In this document: positions 1-10,112 of the stretch, piece after piece
Position numbering within the stretch: the first letter of the stretch is position 1
Layout: each line of letters opens with the position of its first letter
Assembly: GCA_964430205.1 (NCBI GenBank)
Contig: CAYSER010000004.1
Location: 1 to 60,257, forward strand
Direction: 5' to 3'
Source: CAJBLF01 sp964430205
GTDB lineage: Bacteria > Patescibacteriota > Gracilibacteria > Absconditabacterales > Absconditicoccaceae
Length of the DNA stretch: 60,257 nt
Position numbers and translations under genes: made by a program
Notes under the pieces: model-generated
Databases searched by the model: none
Seen by the model: the letters and a program-made list of their open reading frames with translations, nothing else
What the model was told of the DNA's origin: nothing

Positions 1-41
1 ATTATTATTATGTAGTATTTATATCTTAGCATCATTGTTTC

Positions 42-620
42 ATGAAAAAAGAAGAGCATAAAGCAAAAGACGAACTTCAGCAGAAGCTTGAGGAAGCTCA
101 GCAGCAGCAAGACGATAAGAAATATCATGAGTTGGAAGAGAGGATAGCACAATTGGAGAGGGAGAAAAAAGAGCTCGAGGAGATCGCTAAAAGGTCTCAG
201 TATGAATATATAAATCTCAAAACGGATTTTGACAGGCATCAGAGACAGATGCAGGAATCCGCGAAGGCGATGGAAACGGATTCATTGATCGCTGTGGTCA
301 AGAAATTTTTGCCGTTCATCGAGGATCTTAGGAAATCCCTAGGGAATATTACCGATGAGTATAAGGCAGATCCTCTTGCCAAATGAGTTCAAATGGTCTA
401 TGACAAATTCCTGAAGACCCTTGAACATCTCCATATCAAGCCTATCGAATCTATAGGACTAGTCCCTGATTCTTTTTTGCATGAGCCAGTCAATGTCGAG
501 CCTGTTGAGGATGAGACCATGAAAGGCAAGATCATCAAGGAATTCGAAAGGTGATTTATCTATGACAATCATGGCGAGAAAAAAGTCATCAGGCCATCGA
601 AAGTGATTGTGGGACAATAA
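42..620 (+). CDS. grpE: GrpE nucleotide exchange factor (DnaK co-chaperone)
   Basis: GrpE releases ADP from DnaK in the cytoplasmic Hsp70 cycle. The product is 192 residues, a normal length. Residues 1-75 are a charged Glu/Lys/Gln-rich coiled coil, followed by the GrpE core (the stretch NLKTDFDRHQRQMQE, then KFLPFIEDLRKSL) and the C-terminal beta domain (VNVEPVEDETMKGKI, then KVIRPSKVIVG). Two in-frame UGA codons (384-386, 552-554) must be glycine; the second gives ERGFIYDNHGEKKVIRPSKV, as expected for the family. The start is the first ATG after an in-frame TAG at 27-29. No dnaK or dnaJ follows; the next features are a repeat and a tRNA on the other strand. Confidence 0.95.
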
Positions 621-656
621 CTAATTCAGAATTTAGAATTAAGAATTGAGAATTAA
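621..656. repeat. AT-rich short interspersed repeat (type B)
   Basis: This stretch consists of AGAATTTAGAATTAAGAATTG-like units between grpE and the tRNA terminator. The same family recurs at 27957-27996 and 32419-32541, and inside rsmA and tsaD. Confidence 0.7.
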
Positions 657-680
657 TAAAAAACAGGAGGTGAATCCTGT
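657..680 (-). terminator. Rho-independent terminator after tRNA-Leu
   Basis: On the minus strand ACAGGA pairs with TCCTGT around a 6-nt loop and is followed by a run of T. It lies just downstream of the tRNA. Confidence 0.75.
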
Positions 681-689
681 AGTGATAAT

Positions 690-771
690 TGCTCAAGAGG
701 GGACTCGAACCCCCAAGCCTTACGGCATACGCACCTCAAGCGTACGTGTATACCAATTCCACCACCTGAGC
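690..771 (-). tRNA. tRNA-Leu (anticodon GAG)
   Basis: The reverse strand folds as an 82-nt class II tRNA. The acceptor stem is GCTCAGG / CTTGAGC with one G-U pair. The D arm follows, then an anticodon stem TACGC/GCGTA closing the loop TTGAGGT, which places GAG at the anticodon. There is a short variable arm (TGCCGTAAGGCTT) and a T arm containing GGTTCGAGTCC. The discriminator base is A and CCA is not encoded. It reads the leucine codons CUC and CUU. Confidence 0.93.
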
Positions 772-843
772 TTTTGCTTGCGAGTCTACCTATATCAATT
801 CCCACATCATAATCAAGATGATTTTACATTCTAATGCTATTCC

Positions 844-1302
844 ATGACCTTATATGAACGTTTGCAACATGATTACAAAGAAGCTATGAAAAACAAGCTA
901 GAGACAAAGAAAATTGTCCTCAATCTCATACTATCCAAGATCAAGAACAAGGAGATAGAGCTCCAAAAAACACTTGAAGATACCGACATTATCAGTATCC
1001 TCAAGAAGGAGATCAAAGAAATCCTGGAAGCTATATGATTCCTCGAGAAAGCATGAAAGGATCATGAGGTCGAGATCGAAAAGCAAAAGAAACTACTTCT
1101 CGAATTCTATATCCCTGCTATGATATCCAAGGAACAGGCAACTGCTATCATAAAGAAGGTTATGACTGACCATGCTATCACTGACCTTAAGACACAGAGA
1201 GGCTTGCTGATGAAGGAGTTAATGGCCAACTACAAAGGGCAGATCGATGGAGCGATGGCGAATGAGATCATCAATGAGATTAGCTCAAAGCCCGAAGCTT
1301 AA
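844..1302 (+). CDS. YqeY / GatB-like domain protein
   Basis: This 152-residue protein matches the YqeY family, which resembles the C-terminal tRNA-binding domain of GatB. Visible family features are the N-terminal MTLYERLQHDYKEAMKNK, a central charged helix, FYIPAMISKEQATAIIK near residue 88, and a C-terminal helix with GQIDGAMANEIINE. Two UGA codons (1036-1038 and 1054-1056) read as glycine join two fragments into one normal-length protein. YqeY proteins are assumed to have a tRNA-related role, but their exact function is not settled. It ends in TAA. The ATG at 844 is the only sensible start. Confidence 0.9.
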
Positions 1303-1348
1303 AGCTATAGGTCGAACATATGATTTTTTTTATAGGTTCATAGTCTTT

Positions 1349-1861
1349 ATGAGAAAATGTTTTCTTCTCATCGCCATAGTCTCTTTCGCTTTTTTGTGAT
1401 TGGGATACTATTCGTCGGCTCAGACACAGACACCAAACTGTGTTCTTTCCTGATCAGAGTGTAAAAAAACTGATGGATGTAAATGGTTTTCGGAGACTGC
1501 TACGCAATCATGAATATGCAAAGCTTGCAGTGATTCAGGTGTCTGTTGCGGCATCGAGCTCAATACCAATGTCCCTTTCATCGGCAAGTGCATCGAAAGC
1601 GAGACCGGCTATGCGAGCCCATGAGAGTCTTGAGTCACCTGAGAAAAAGCATTTCCCGTCCTTATGGGGAGCTTGACCAAGATCCTAGTTACCGTCATCC
1701 TGATTGTCTCATTCGTCCTCATCATCATCGGCGGTATCATGATTGCGACCGGAAACCCTAGCTGAGGCAAGAAGATGATCATCAATGTCGTCATCGGCAT
1801 CGCTTTGCTTGGCGCTTCATGAGTAATTCTCCGTCTGATCAATCCGAATTTCTTCGGATAA
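1349..1861 (+). CDS. VirB2/TrbC-like membrane pilin-type protein
   Basis: This 170-residue protein appears only when UGA is glycine: eight in-frame UGA codons break it up in the standard code. It has an N-terminal signal/TM segment (FLLIAIVSFAFLGLGYY) and a Cys-rich extracytoplasmic part with nine cysteines. Two adjacent TM helices follow near residues 105-160 (ILVTVILIVSFVLIIIGGIM, a short Gly/Lys turn, then a second hydrophobic segment). The paired C-terminal helices with a GGKK turn are typical of VirB2/TrbC-like type IV secretion or pilin subunits. No other secretion gene is adjacent, so the role in a secretion or uptake machine is inferred. The Cys-rich insert is unusual for VirB2. Confidence 0.7.
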
Positions 1862-1990
1862 GCAATGCTAAAATGCCTCATGTAAACACTTCAACAGTTA
1901 AATACTTCATCAATGTAACAGTTTACCATTCAAAACATAAAAATAACAGTCATGTACCACAAATCAAAATTTAATTTGTAATAGAGCATA

Positions 1991-2386
1991 ATGGTCAATG
2001 TAAAATTCAAAAACGGATTCATCATCGAAAACAAGCTGATCTTCGGTTTCGAGAGTATCGATCCGAAATACGTCAATCTAGCCATGGAACCAGGCGCTGA
2101 TATGCGCTATGAAAAGCTAGATTACGCATTGGTAGACTATCCAGGCGAATATGATATCAGGGGCGTGGTCATCGAATGTTTCCTCGGTGCAAACAATAAG
2201 CTCAATTATGTCATCACCATCAATGATAAGAAGATCGGAATCATACAATCTCCAGATATCTTGGATCTGGATGAAGTCGGTGATGTCAATTATCGACTCT
2301 ACCAGGATGATGCCATAGCCAACAAGATAGATCAATTGGAGCTTGAATGAGAGAAACAAAAACTGACTATTGAAACAAATGAATAA
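1991..2386 (+). CDS. Hypothetical protein, possible UlaG-like MBL-fold fragment
   Basis: This is a 131-residue acidic protein with no signal or TM segment. The stretch VDYPGEYDIRGV resembles the PGEY motif of small UlaG-like metallo-beta-lactamase-fold proteins, and strands alternate through the rest. The HxHxDH metal-binding motif is absent, so hydrolase activity is not supported. One UGA (2348-2350) reads as glycine and extends the protein by 12 residues (GEKQKLTIETNE) to a TAA. It stands between the pilin-like gene and rarA. I do not recognise a firm family. Confidence 0.55.
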
Positions 2387-2450
2387 TACTGGTATGTCCA
2401 ATATCGTCTATTGTATCTAACAACAGGACATAATCGGACAATCATCTACA

Positions 2451-2482
2451 TTATTCATCGTTCATCTTTCATTGTTCATCGG
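2451..2482. repeat. Short TTCATCGTTCATC-type repeat
   Basis: Repeated TTCATCG/TTCATT units lie directly upstream of the rarA start codon. They resemble the other simple interspersed repeats in this window. Confidence 0.45.
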
Positions 2483-2486
2483 TTTT

Positions 2487-3686
2487 ATGACTTTCGAACC
2501 ACTCTCATCGTATCTCAGACCGCAGAGCTTGGACGACTTCGTAGGGCAATCCCATCTGGTATGACCCGGCAAGCCGCTGAGCGTTTTTTTGCAATCTGGT
2601 AAGGTTCCGTCTATGATTTTTCGAGGTCCTCCTGGATGCGGAAAAACTACCATAGCGCATATTATCTCCCAGACCATGCATGCAGATTTTTTCTATCTTT
2701 CCTGAGTCACGAGCAAGAAAGATGACCTGCTCAAGTTGGTCGATCAGGCTAAGAAGAATTTCCAATATGGGAAATCTACGATCATTTTCCTCGATGAGAT
2801 CCATCGTCGAAATAAAGCACAACAAGATACGCTTCTTCCATATGTGGAAAAGGGGACGGTCATTCTCATCGGCGCTACGACGGAGAATCCTAGTTTTACG
2901 GTCAATAACGCTTTGCTTAGCAGGAGCAGGATCTTTGTCTTCGAGAAACTTTCGGATGAGGAGATCTTTTCCTTCATAAAAAAAGAATTTCCTCTGATCC
3001 TCACCAAACATCCGAATATCTCTCTTTCCGACGATCATATCCTTCTTATCAGTAAGCTTGGGAACTGAGATCTCCGTAATGCATTGAATATCCTTGAATC
3101 TGCAATCTTCTTGGCGAAGGACGGTGTTGTGACCGATAAGATCATCCTTCAGGCAGGCCAGAAGACCGTCTATTATGATAGGAATGGGGAGGAACATTAT
3201 AATATCATCTCTGCTATCCACAAATCGCTTCGCGATAGCGATGGTAATGCTGCCTGCTATCGGATCCAAAGAATGCTGATGGGAGGGGAGGATCCCCTCT
3301 ATTTGGCGAGAAGGCTTCTTCGTTTCGCTTCAGAGGATATCTGACCCGCGGACAACAATGCCTTATTGCTCGCTAACCAAGTGTATGATGCGGTAGCGAA
3401 GATCGGCATGCCTGAATGCGATGTCTTCCTCTTCCAATTAGCTATCTATCTCGCCAAAGCGAAGAAAAATAATGTCGCTTACCGTACTGCTATAGCTACG
3501 AGGCAAGATGTCGAAAAGTATGGCAATCTTCCCGTTCCTCTCCATCTCCGCAATGCCCCTACAAAACTCATGAAGGAACTTGAGTACGGCAAATGATACA
3601 AATACGCTCATGACTATCCAGATGCCAAAGTCGATCAGGAGCATTTCCCTCAAGAACTCAAGGGCCGCCACTATATTGATTCGTAA
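2487..3686 (+). CDS. rarA: RarA/MgsA replication-associated recombination ATPase
   Basis: RarA is a clamp-loader-like AAA+ ATPase acting at stalled replication forks. The 399-residue product shows the N-terminal YLRPQSLDDFVGQ motif, Walker A GPPGCGKTT near residue 48, Walker B IIFLDEIHR followed by NKAQQD, sensor 1 GATTENPSF, and the arginine-finger region LLSRSRIFVFEKL. The C-terminal tetramerisation region has EDPLYLARRLLRFASEDI and AIYLAKAKKNN. Five in-frame UGA codons read as glycine, including GNGDLRNALNILE in the sensor 2 region. The length is slightly short for the family (about 420-450). A 254-codon open frame on the opposite strand is a shadow. Confidence 0.95.
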
Positions 3687-3792
3687 TGATTTCCTATCAC
3701 CTTAAATAAGGTGATGACTAATGTATTTTTTTTGTTTTTGTCAATTAGAAGTCGTTGTCCCTTCTCTGTAAAAACTTGTATTGCTCTCTCAA

Positions 3793-4227
3793 ATGACTAC
3801 TGTATCCACAACTCTTTTTAGTTTTTTATATATTCCGAAAATGCCATTTGCAAAAAAAACAACCAAATCACCTGCAGTCATGGTGGAAACAAAAAAGCTA
3901 TCAGCAAAAGATACGTGCGGTATGGAATGCTGTGGTAAGATCAAGCACCTTTGGATGGCCGTTCTCGTCATCCTCAATACCATTATGATCATCTGCATAT
4001 TGCGGAATCAGTCCAGATTCGAATATGAGAAGGTAGGAGGAAGGGCGAACTATAATATGGTAAGGCAGATCTATAGGTCTGACGCATTCAAGGCTCAACA
4101 GAAACAGCAGATCGAACAAGCGCTTCAGATGTATCAAGGAGGGGCAACTACTCAACAATCAGCAACCGCAACAGCTCCTACTACCGATACCACAAAGACT
4201 GAGGCTCAACAGAATGCAGCTCAATAA
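3793..4227 (+). CDS. Small membrane-anchored protein, first member of a tandem family
   Basis: This 144-residue protein has one TM helix (LWMAVLVILNTIMIICIL, residues about 56-73). After it comes an extracytoplasmic stretch EKVGGRANYNMVRQIYRS and a low-complexity tail rich in Gln, Thr and Ala (TATAPTTDTTKTEAQQ). The TM-proximal GGRxNxxMxxxIY pattern is shared with the next two genes, so this is a diverged paralogue. ATG 3793 matches the MTT start of the paralogues; ATG 3841 is an alternative. A Cys pair (CGMECC) precedes the TM. Function unknown; context suggests the envelope. Confidence 0.65.
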   Translation: MTTVSTTLFSFLYIPKMPFAKKTTKSPAVMVETKKLSAKDTCGMECCGKIKHLWMAVLVILNTIMIICILRNQSRFEYEKVGGRANYNMVRQIYRSDAFKAQQKQQIEQALQMYQGGATTQQSATATAPTTDTTKTEAQQNAAQ

Positions 4228-4269
4228 TTTTATCTCGGTAAATCTTTTACGTATGACCACAGAAAAAAA
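4168..4269 (+). repeat. 102-bp direct repeat, copy 1
   Basis: The end of one gene, the intergenic region and the start of the next are almost identical to 4493-4594. The offset is 325 bp, so it marks a tandem duplication. Confidence 0.85.
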
Positions 4270-4552
4270 GAATGATCCTCTAAAGATTACTATCATCGCT
4301 CTTTTGGCGCTCAATCTCTTGCTTGGTATCTATGTCGCTTTCTTCAAGCATGATGCACTCCGATTGGAGACATTGAAGGCGGGAGGACGGGATAATATGG
4401 AGTTAGCTGTCAAGCTCTATGAGTCTGCCCCATATATCAGCCGACCGACATCTACACTTGATCAGATTCTGCAAAGCATGAATCAGCCTGCTGCAACAGC
4501 TCCTACTACCGATACCACAAAGACTGAGGCTCAGCAGAATGCGGCTCAATAA
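4253..4552 (+). CDS. Small membrane-anchor protein, duplicate of the DsbA anchor
   Basis: This 99-residue protein starts MTTEKKNDPL, has one TM helix (IIALLALNLLLGIYVAFF) and then the juxtamembrane block KHDALRLETLKAGGRDNMEL. That block is nearly identical to the N-terminus of the following DsbA-like protein. It ends in the same low-complexity tail as the upstream gene instead of a thioredoxin domain. It looks like the product of a 325-bp duplication that kept the anchor only. It may compete or assemble with the DsbA anchor, which is inference. Confidence 0.7.
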   Translation: MTTEKKNDPLKITIIALLALNLLLGIYVAFFKHDALRLETLKAGGRDNMELAVKLYESAPYISRPTSTLDQILQSMNQPAATAPTTDTTKTEAQQNAAQ

Positions 4553-4594
4553 TTTTATCTCGGTAAATATTTAAGGTATGACCACAGAAAAAAA
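4493..4594 (+). repeat. 102-bp direct repeat, copy 2
   Basis: This is the second copy of the segment at 4168-4269, ending with the first codons of the DsbA-like gene. Confidence 0.85.
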
Positions 4595-5435
4595 CTTCAA
4601 GACCATGAAAATGGTATTTGTAGCTATCTTGGCGCTCAATCTCTTGCTCGGCATCTATGTCGCTTTCTTTAAGCATGATGCGCTCCGATTGGAGACGTTG
4701 AAGGTGGGAGGGCGTGATAATATGAAATTAGCTGTCCAGCTCTATGAATCTGACACATACATACAACAACAGAAATCCACACTAGCGCAGATCCTCGGTT
4801 CTATGTGAACTGCTGGTACGGAGCAAGGAAGCAATACCACTGCACAGCAAGAGGATACGACTACTGCTGTTCAAGGCGATGCCGCTAAATTCGCTAGCAT
4901 CGAAAAAGAAGGATACATCAAAGGGAATAAGAATGCCAGGATAACTATCATCGAATATAGCGATCTGCTTTGTCCTTTCTGTAAAAAACATTATACTGCT
5001 CAGACCATTGAGAATCTCGTTAAGAAATATCCTAATGACGTCAATATGGAATTTAGGCAGATGCCATTGCCTCAGCTTCATCCTACTGCTCCTATCGGAG
5101 CGCAAGGTGCAGTTTGTGTAGGTAAGCTTGCCGGAGCCGACAAATTCTATGCATACCTTGATGAGGCTTTCAAAGCATCAGAATTCACTGAAGATAGCGT
5201 CACTGAAATCGCCGTTAAACTCGGTATCAACAAATCATCATTCGCTAGCTGCCTTACCAGTGCTGAGACTATAGCTACGGTCAACGCTCAAGTCCAGGAA
5301 GGTCAATGATTCGGAATCAACGGGACTCCAGGAAATATTGTCGTAGATAATCAGAAAGGAACCTATACCTTGATTGCTGGCGCATATCCTTCATCAAACT
5401 TCGAAGCTGAGATCAATAAGATACTTGGGAAATAG
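4578..5435 (+). CDS. Membrane-anchored DsbA-like thiol oxidoreductase
   Basis: The 285-residue protein is anchored by an N-terminal TM helix (residues about 14-32). A linker follows, then a DsbA/thioredoxin_4 domain from about residue 105. The active site is CPFC in YSDLLCPFCKKHY, and the cis-proline loop is GINGTPGNIVVD. The LGINKSSFASCL helix is typical of bacterial DsbA-like proteins. It should form or isomerise disulfides in secreted proteins, which fits the Cys-rich pilin-like protein at 1349. UGA codons at 4806-4808 and 5307-5309 are glycine, the second starting GFGINGTPG. It ends in TAG before a terminator. Confidence 0.9.
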
Positions 5436-5470
5436 CTATTCATCTTAAAGATCACATTGTCGTACATAAA

Positions 5471-5495
5471 AAAACGGTCGTAAGGCCGTTTTTCT
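5471..5495. terminator. Bidirectional terminator
   Basis: The hairpin AACGGTC-GTAA-GGCCGTT is flanked by A and T runs. It lies between the convergent DsbA-like and ValRS-like genes and can serve both. Confidence 0.85.
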
Positions 5496-5522
5496 TTATC
5501 TGCACTCTCTTGTCTGGTCAAT

Positions 5523-8375
5523 CTATTTATTCGCTTTCTCTTTTTGGAGCTGATAATGGAGCTCGTCTATTTCTTTTTTGAGTTTGTTCATCTCCTTCTT
5601 TTTCTCCTTTATGATTTCTGGGTCGGCATCATTGGCTGATAATCAGGATATAATTGTCCTGATTTGCTGTATCTGCTGTTCTTTGATGCGCAATATCTTG
5701 TGGATCGACTCTTTCATATCTGTTATCATTGGCTCCTTATCTCTCGCCTTTATGCCAATGATGATATTGATGATCTTTTCCGTATAGTATTCATTAAGCT
5801 CTTTCTCATTTTCAAGGTATCCGATCACTGATGCATTGATCAGCTTATGTATGATATTTTCCTGTTTCCTGAGGTACTGCAGGAAATCCAATGGCGCGAA
5901 AAAGCAAATCTCCACTTCCTCATGTTTAGCAAAGTCATGGGTATGCTTCATCTCGATAAACTTATCTATGATATCCATCAGGAGCTGCGTCTTGTAATTC
6001 TTGGCAATATCGGATATCTCTGTTGTAAATTCTTGCGTAAGTATCGGTCACTCGAATCCTAATTGTTTCCGGATCTGTTGTGTGATGAATGGGGTGAATG
6101 GATGCAAAAGCTTCAATAGCGTCCCAAGACATCGTAAGGATACCTTATTCCCATTTTCTGTGTCTTGATGTTTCTGTATCTCCAGATATTTATCGCAAAA
6201 GTCATCCTTGATCATATGTATAAGTTTCTCCTGGATTTCAGCCAGTATATCCTTCGCCATAGCTTCATCATATTCCTTCTGTAGTTCATTGATTCTATAC
6301 ATCATCCATGCTTCGAACTCGCTGATGGCGGACTTCCTTTTTTCTAAATATTTGGTCAATTGCATGAAATCAGATATCTTCCTGGCTCACTTCGTCTCAC
6401 TTACCTGTTGTCCGATGAATCTGGATGCATTTCGTAGCTTGTTTATGAATTGTTCGTATTCTGTGATCTCTTTTGCTGGATCTGTTGCATAAAGCCTTGT
6501 GCAATCTGTTCAGAATTTCTTGATTATCTCTTTGAATGATTCTTTTTTCCTCTTCTGATTTTTCTCTTCCGATTGGATGTAGCAGGTGTCGAATAGGATT
6601 TCTCATTGGATGTTCTGTGAGGTGATGATGGTCTTGAGGAATTCGAATATCTTGTGTTCCTGGATATAGCATATCCTCTCTTGATCCTTGTCTTTTTGGA
6701 ACATATCCATGATCCTGATCAGGATAAGCGCATGCCCTAGCGTTTCCTCTATTTTCTCTTTCTGATGGACCAATCATTGATCGTTAGTCACTAAGGTATC
6801 TATGTCAAAACTGAACCGTCACTTTTTCTTGCTAGATATCGCAACGGACCTTTCCAGGTATTCTGATAGTCCGATGCTGAACTTCTCAAAATAATTTATT
6901 CATGCACCCTTTTTTGGATCAATGTCTTTTTCCGTGTATTCCAAGAGTTTCTTGAGCTCGTTGATCTCCTTGGCATATCATCTCGGAAGCGTTTCACTAA
7001 AGATATCGATATAGGTAGCTAGGGTGTTCGATTCTCATGTGCGGCTCTTGCTTAACAGCACATCGATGCATTCCTCTATGCTGAAGTGCTCATTGAGGCG
7101 TCCGTCCACTAAGAGATTGAAAAGGATCAGCGTCAATGCCGTATATTTGTTTTTGGTCTTTTTCGCTGGCAAGTTAATGATATCGTTGTCCGTGATGAAA
7201 TAGCTTTTCCCTTTTTCGCTTTTCCATAGGGGCAATGCGTATCCCTTGGAATCCACTTTTGTCACTGGTCGGTATTCCATCGTCATGATCATGTTCTCTA
7301 TCTTCTCTTCCTGTTCTGATGGGAAGATCTTAAGCTTCTTCTCTTTGAGAGCTGATTGTATGCTGACTAATTCCTTATCCATCTTGATGAATAGTTGATT
7401 GCTCAACAATGGCCGAGCCTTTTCCTGCGTCTTCCTATGGACGATAACCACTGTCTCTATATGCTTCGTCGATTCTAGGTTGTGGATGTCATCAAGGTTC
7501 TTTACGATATTCCTCATGAATTCCTTTGCGTTTTTCCCTTTGAAATCTCCTGCCAACTCCGTAAAGCATCCGCTTTTGTCTATAGCAAATTTATCTATCT
7601 GGAGACCATGTTTCTGTGCTATCATCAATGATTTCTTGTCATGTGCCGGCGTCACTCTCATGATTCACATATTCTTCATCGGATCGACTGATGGGTCGGC
7701 GATGATCGGTATCGTCTTATTGATGATCGGTATGATAACCTTGTTTTTCAGAAGCTTCTTATATCTCTTATCATCCGGGTTCACGGCAAGCGCGACATCC
7801 GCGAAAATCGTTTCCGGTCGTAATGTCGGTACGATGAGCGAAATGTTCTTGGTGTCCACGAAGTATCTGAGATTGTATTGCTTCACTTGCATCTTCTTCT
7901 CCTGTATTTCATCGTTTCCCAGCGTTTTCTGCTCTTTTATGTCTCGATAATTGATGGAGTAGTCTTCGTAGATATGTCCCTCTTTCACCAGTTCTACGAA
8001 CATATTTCTCACAAAATTAGTGTTTTTCTCCGAATATACGATGTTGTCAGGATCGATATCGAAAAAAATGCCCGCTTTCGTGAGCAGATTCTCATAGTTC
8101 TCTTTCTTAAGGTTCTTTTCCTGGGTATCGAATACCGGCAATAACTTCGCTTTTATTCATTTCATCAGTCGATGGGTCGCCACGATATCTTCCTTGATTA
8201 TTCCGCTGATCGATTCAAATGGGGTATCCTTGGTTATGCTTATCGGAAGCTGCATCAGCAACCTTTCCCGTTTCGTTGCGTTCTTTCTCGTCTTGAAGAG
8301 CTTTTGAAAGTAATTGTGCTTCAGGAATTCGGATTCTATCGAAAAGTGATTATATTTCTTTTTTATTTCTGGCAT
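5523..8375 (-). CDS. Valyl-tRNA synthetase-like protein lacking catalytic signatures
   Basis: The 950-residue protein aligns by eye with ValRS from end to end. The editing (CP1) domain is well kept: VPTLRPETIFAD near residue 183, AVNPDDKRY, and RVTPAHD near residue 240. The connective helix INKLRNASRF, the anticodon-binding region (FCDKYLEIQK, LLHPFTPFIT) and a C-terminal coiled-coil arm are also present. The aminoacylation centre is not. Where PPPNVTGxLHxGHA should be (residues about 42-58) there is LPISITKDTPFESIS; GTDHAG is replaced by VFDTQE; the RQLWWGHRIP region by VTKVDSKGYALP; KMSKS by a lysine-rich NQKRKK. So it is probably unable to activate valine but may edit tRNA in trans. A bona fide valS is expected elsewhere. 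Many UGA codons are glycine. It ends in TAG. Confidence 0.85.
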
Positions 8376-8443
8376 GCCGAATCAACTAACAACTAAAAAA
8401 CTAATAACAATGTCGGAATATTCTAGGTGGTCACTGCCAGCCG

Positions 8444-10087
8444 CTAGTTGTTCTTGGAAAGTATAGAGAGCCTATAGATGGTATAGATGAACAGACTTAT
8501 GATTATGATCAGTACGATATTTTCTGCTGGTCAGACGATTATTTTCTTGACGCTGTCGATTTTCAGTGAAGTACCGTCTTTGCAGATCCCTTGGACAAGG
8601 TAATATGCATATCCCTCTTTTTTTGCTGATGCATTGAATGGATGTTCGAACATGGTTCATGTCGTCTCTCCGACTTTTTGCATCTGACTTATTTCGCTTG
8701 TTTCGAACTCTGATCTGTAGATGACATATTTCTCGATATTGTTCACCGCTGATCGTACGAGATAATGCTTGTCTCAGATCTTCTGGTCGGTCACTGTTAT
8801 CCCTGCTACGGTACAGCTCACCTCTGCTCATACTTCCGTTTGCACCACTTCCGAGGCGCTTCCTATAGCCACTCCTGCGCTATCGAGCGGCGTGATCTGG
8901 AAATAATAGGTTTCACCTATATTGAGATTCTCTATCACGATCTCATTGGTCTGGACGTTAGCGCTCATGTTGAGATTATTCTGGCTTGTCCCGTATGCTA
9001 TTTTGTATTGAGCTGCGCTTCCTATCACTTCCCGAGTCACATTTAGCTTGCTCTTGTCTATGCTATCGGAATATATCCTGATCTTCCCTATAGAGATTCC
9101 TTTCCCTACTTTCACTGTTGCGATGCCGGTATAGCTCTTGCTCTGTCCGAGCACGATAAGGTCGACATCCACTTGGAGCGTTCATTCGGTATCCATAGTG
9201 ATCTCTTTGGTGAATGTTCATACATTCTGTTTATCCATCGGTACCGATTTCCCATCACTCAGTTTGATCTGGGCCGATGTCACGCTGTCACTGCTTTTGA
9301 CCGTGAACATCACTTTATCTCATTGCTTTACGATATTGGAAGGCTCTATGGTTATGCTATTGAAGACGCCATCCTTGATTGGCTGATAGCTGAAGGTCAC
9401 CACTTGCGATTCTCCTATGACCTCGTTGTTCGCGTTGAGTATCTTGATTTGCAGAATATTGTCTCCTTCCGTTATTCCGCTTACATATGCACTGATGTCT
9501 CAGATTGCATTTGTCGTCCCTTGTGCAACCGCATTGTTGTTGATGTAGATCTCATAGGGTGCGTTCGGCAAGGATGTCGCTGATGCCATGATATTTGCTA
9601 TCGGGTTTTTCTCTATTCACCCAGGTACTGGTGATATCAGCGCGATGCTCTCTGCTGTCTGCTGCTCTTCTCCATTGCCTACGATTACGGTCTTTTGTCC
9701 TAGGATACTATCGTTGATAATGTCAGATACTTTGATGGTGAAGGTTCCCGCTTTCTTGATTGAGAGCCCTTTCGAGAAAAGCTTCACTCCTTGATCTTCA
9801 GGCATGAATGTATAGAGCCCATCGCTAGGTACAGTATAATCTGCCGTGTCTACGATACCAAGGATCTCTATGAACACATCTCCTTGATAGGTCTTGATGA
9901 CGTCTCCGTTCGCGTTCACCGCCTTGATGGTGAGATCCACCGTTTCATTCACGTTGAATGAGCTCGGGGAGACATCTACAATGAATGCATCGGGATCCGC
10001 TGCATGGACGTGATTCATTCCGAATCCTATCATCAGCATACCTACTGCCAATATGCTCGCTATGCTCATCTGTCTTGCTCTCTTCAT
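8444..10087 (-). CDS. Secreted/membrane-anchored Ig-like and fibronectin type III protein
   Basis: The 547-residue protein has a signal peptide (SIASILAVGMLMIGFGMNHVHAA). Ig-like beta domains follow, with PSSFNVNETVDLTIKAVNAN and a later copy starting ITIEPSNIVKQGDKVMFTV. A fibronectin type III-like domain (YKIAYGTSQNNL to GETYYFQITPLDSAG) comes next, and a C-terminal TM helix (IVLIIIISLFIYTIYRL). It is probably displayed on the cell surface as an adhesin or scaffold. About nine UGA codons are glycine. Its start is 25 bases after the stop of the upstream membrane-protein gene, so they probably form an operon. The Ig-like block resembles the repeats in the 52088-53513 protein. Confidence 0.8.
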
Positions 10088-10112
10088 CCTACCAGAATAG
10101 TGATAAAAAATA

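Noticed and set aside
42..620. Frameshifts or sequencing errors as the cause of the broken genes
   Set aside because: The breaks are always in-frame TGA at glycine positions, never TAA/TAG and without frame change.
2505..3269. 254-codon ORF on the minus strand
   Set aside because: It is antisense to rarA, which has complete AAA+ motifs; the ORF's protein has no recognisable fold.
5523..8375. ValRS-like gene as a pseudogene
   Set aside because: A 950-codon frame with no TAA/TAG, conserved editing motifs and a normal C-terminus argues for a maintained gene.
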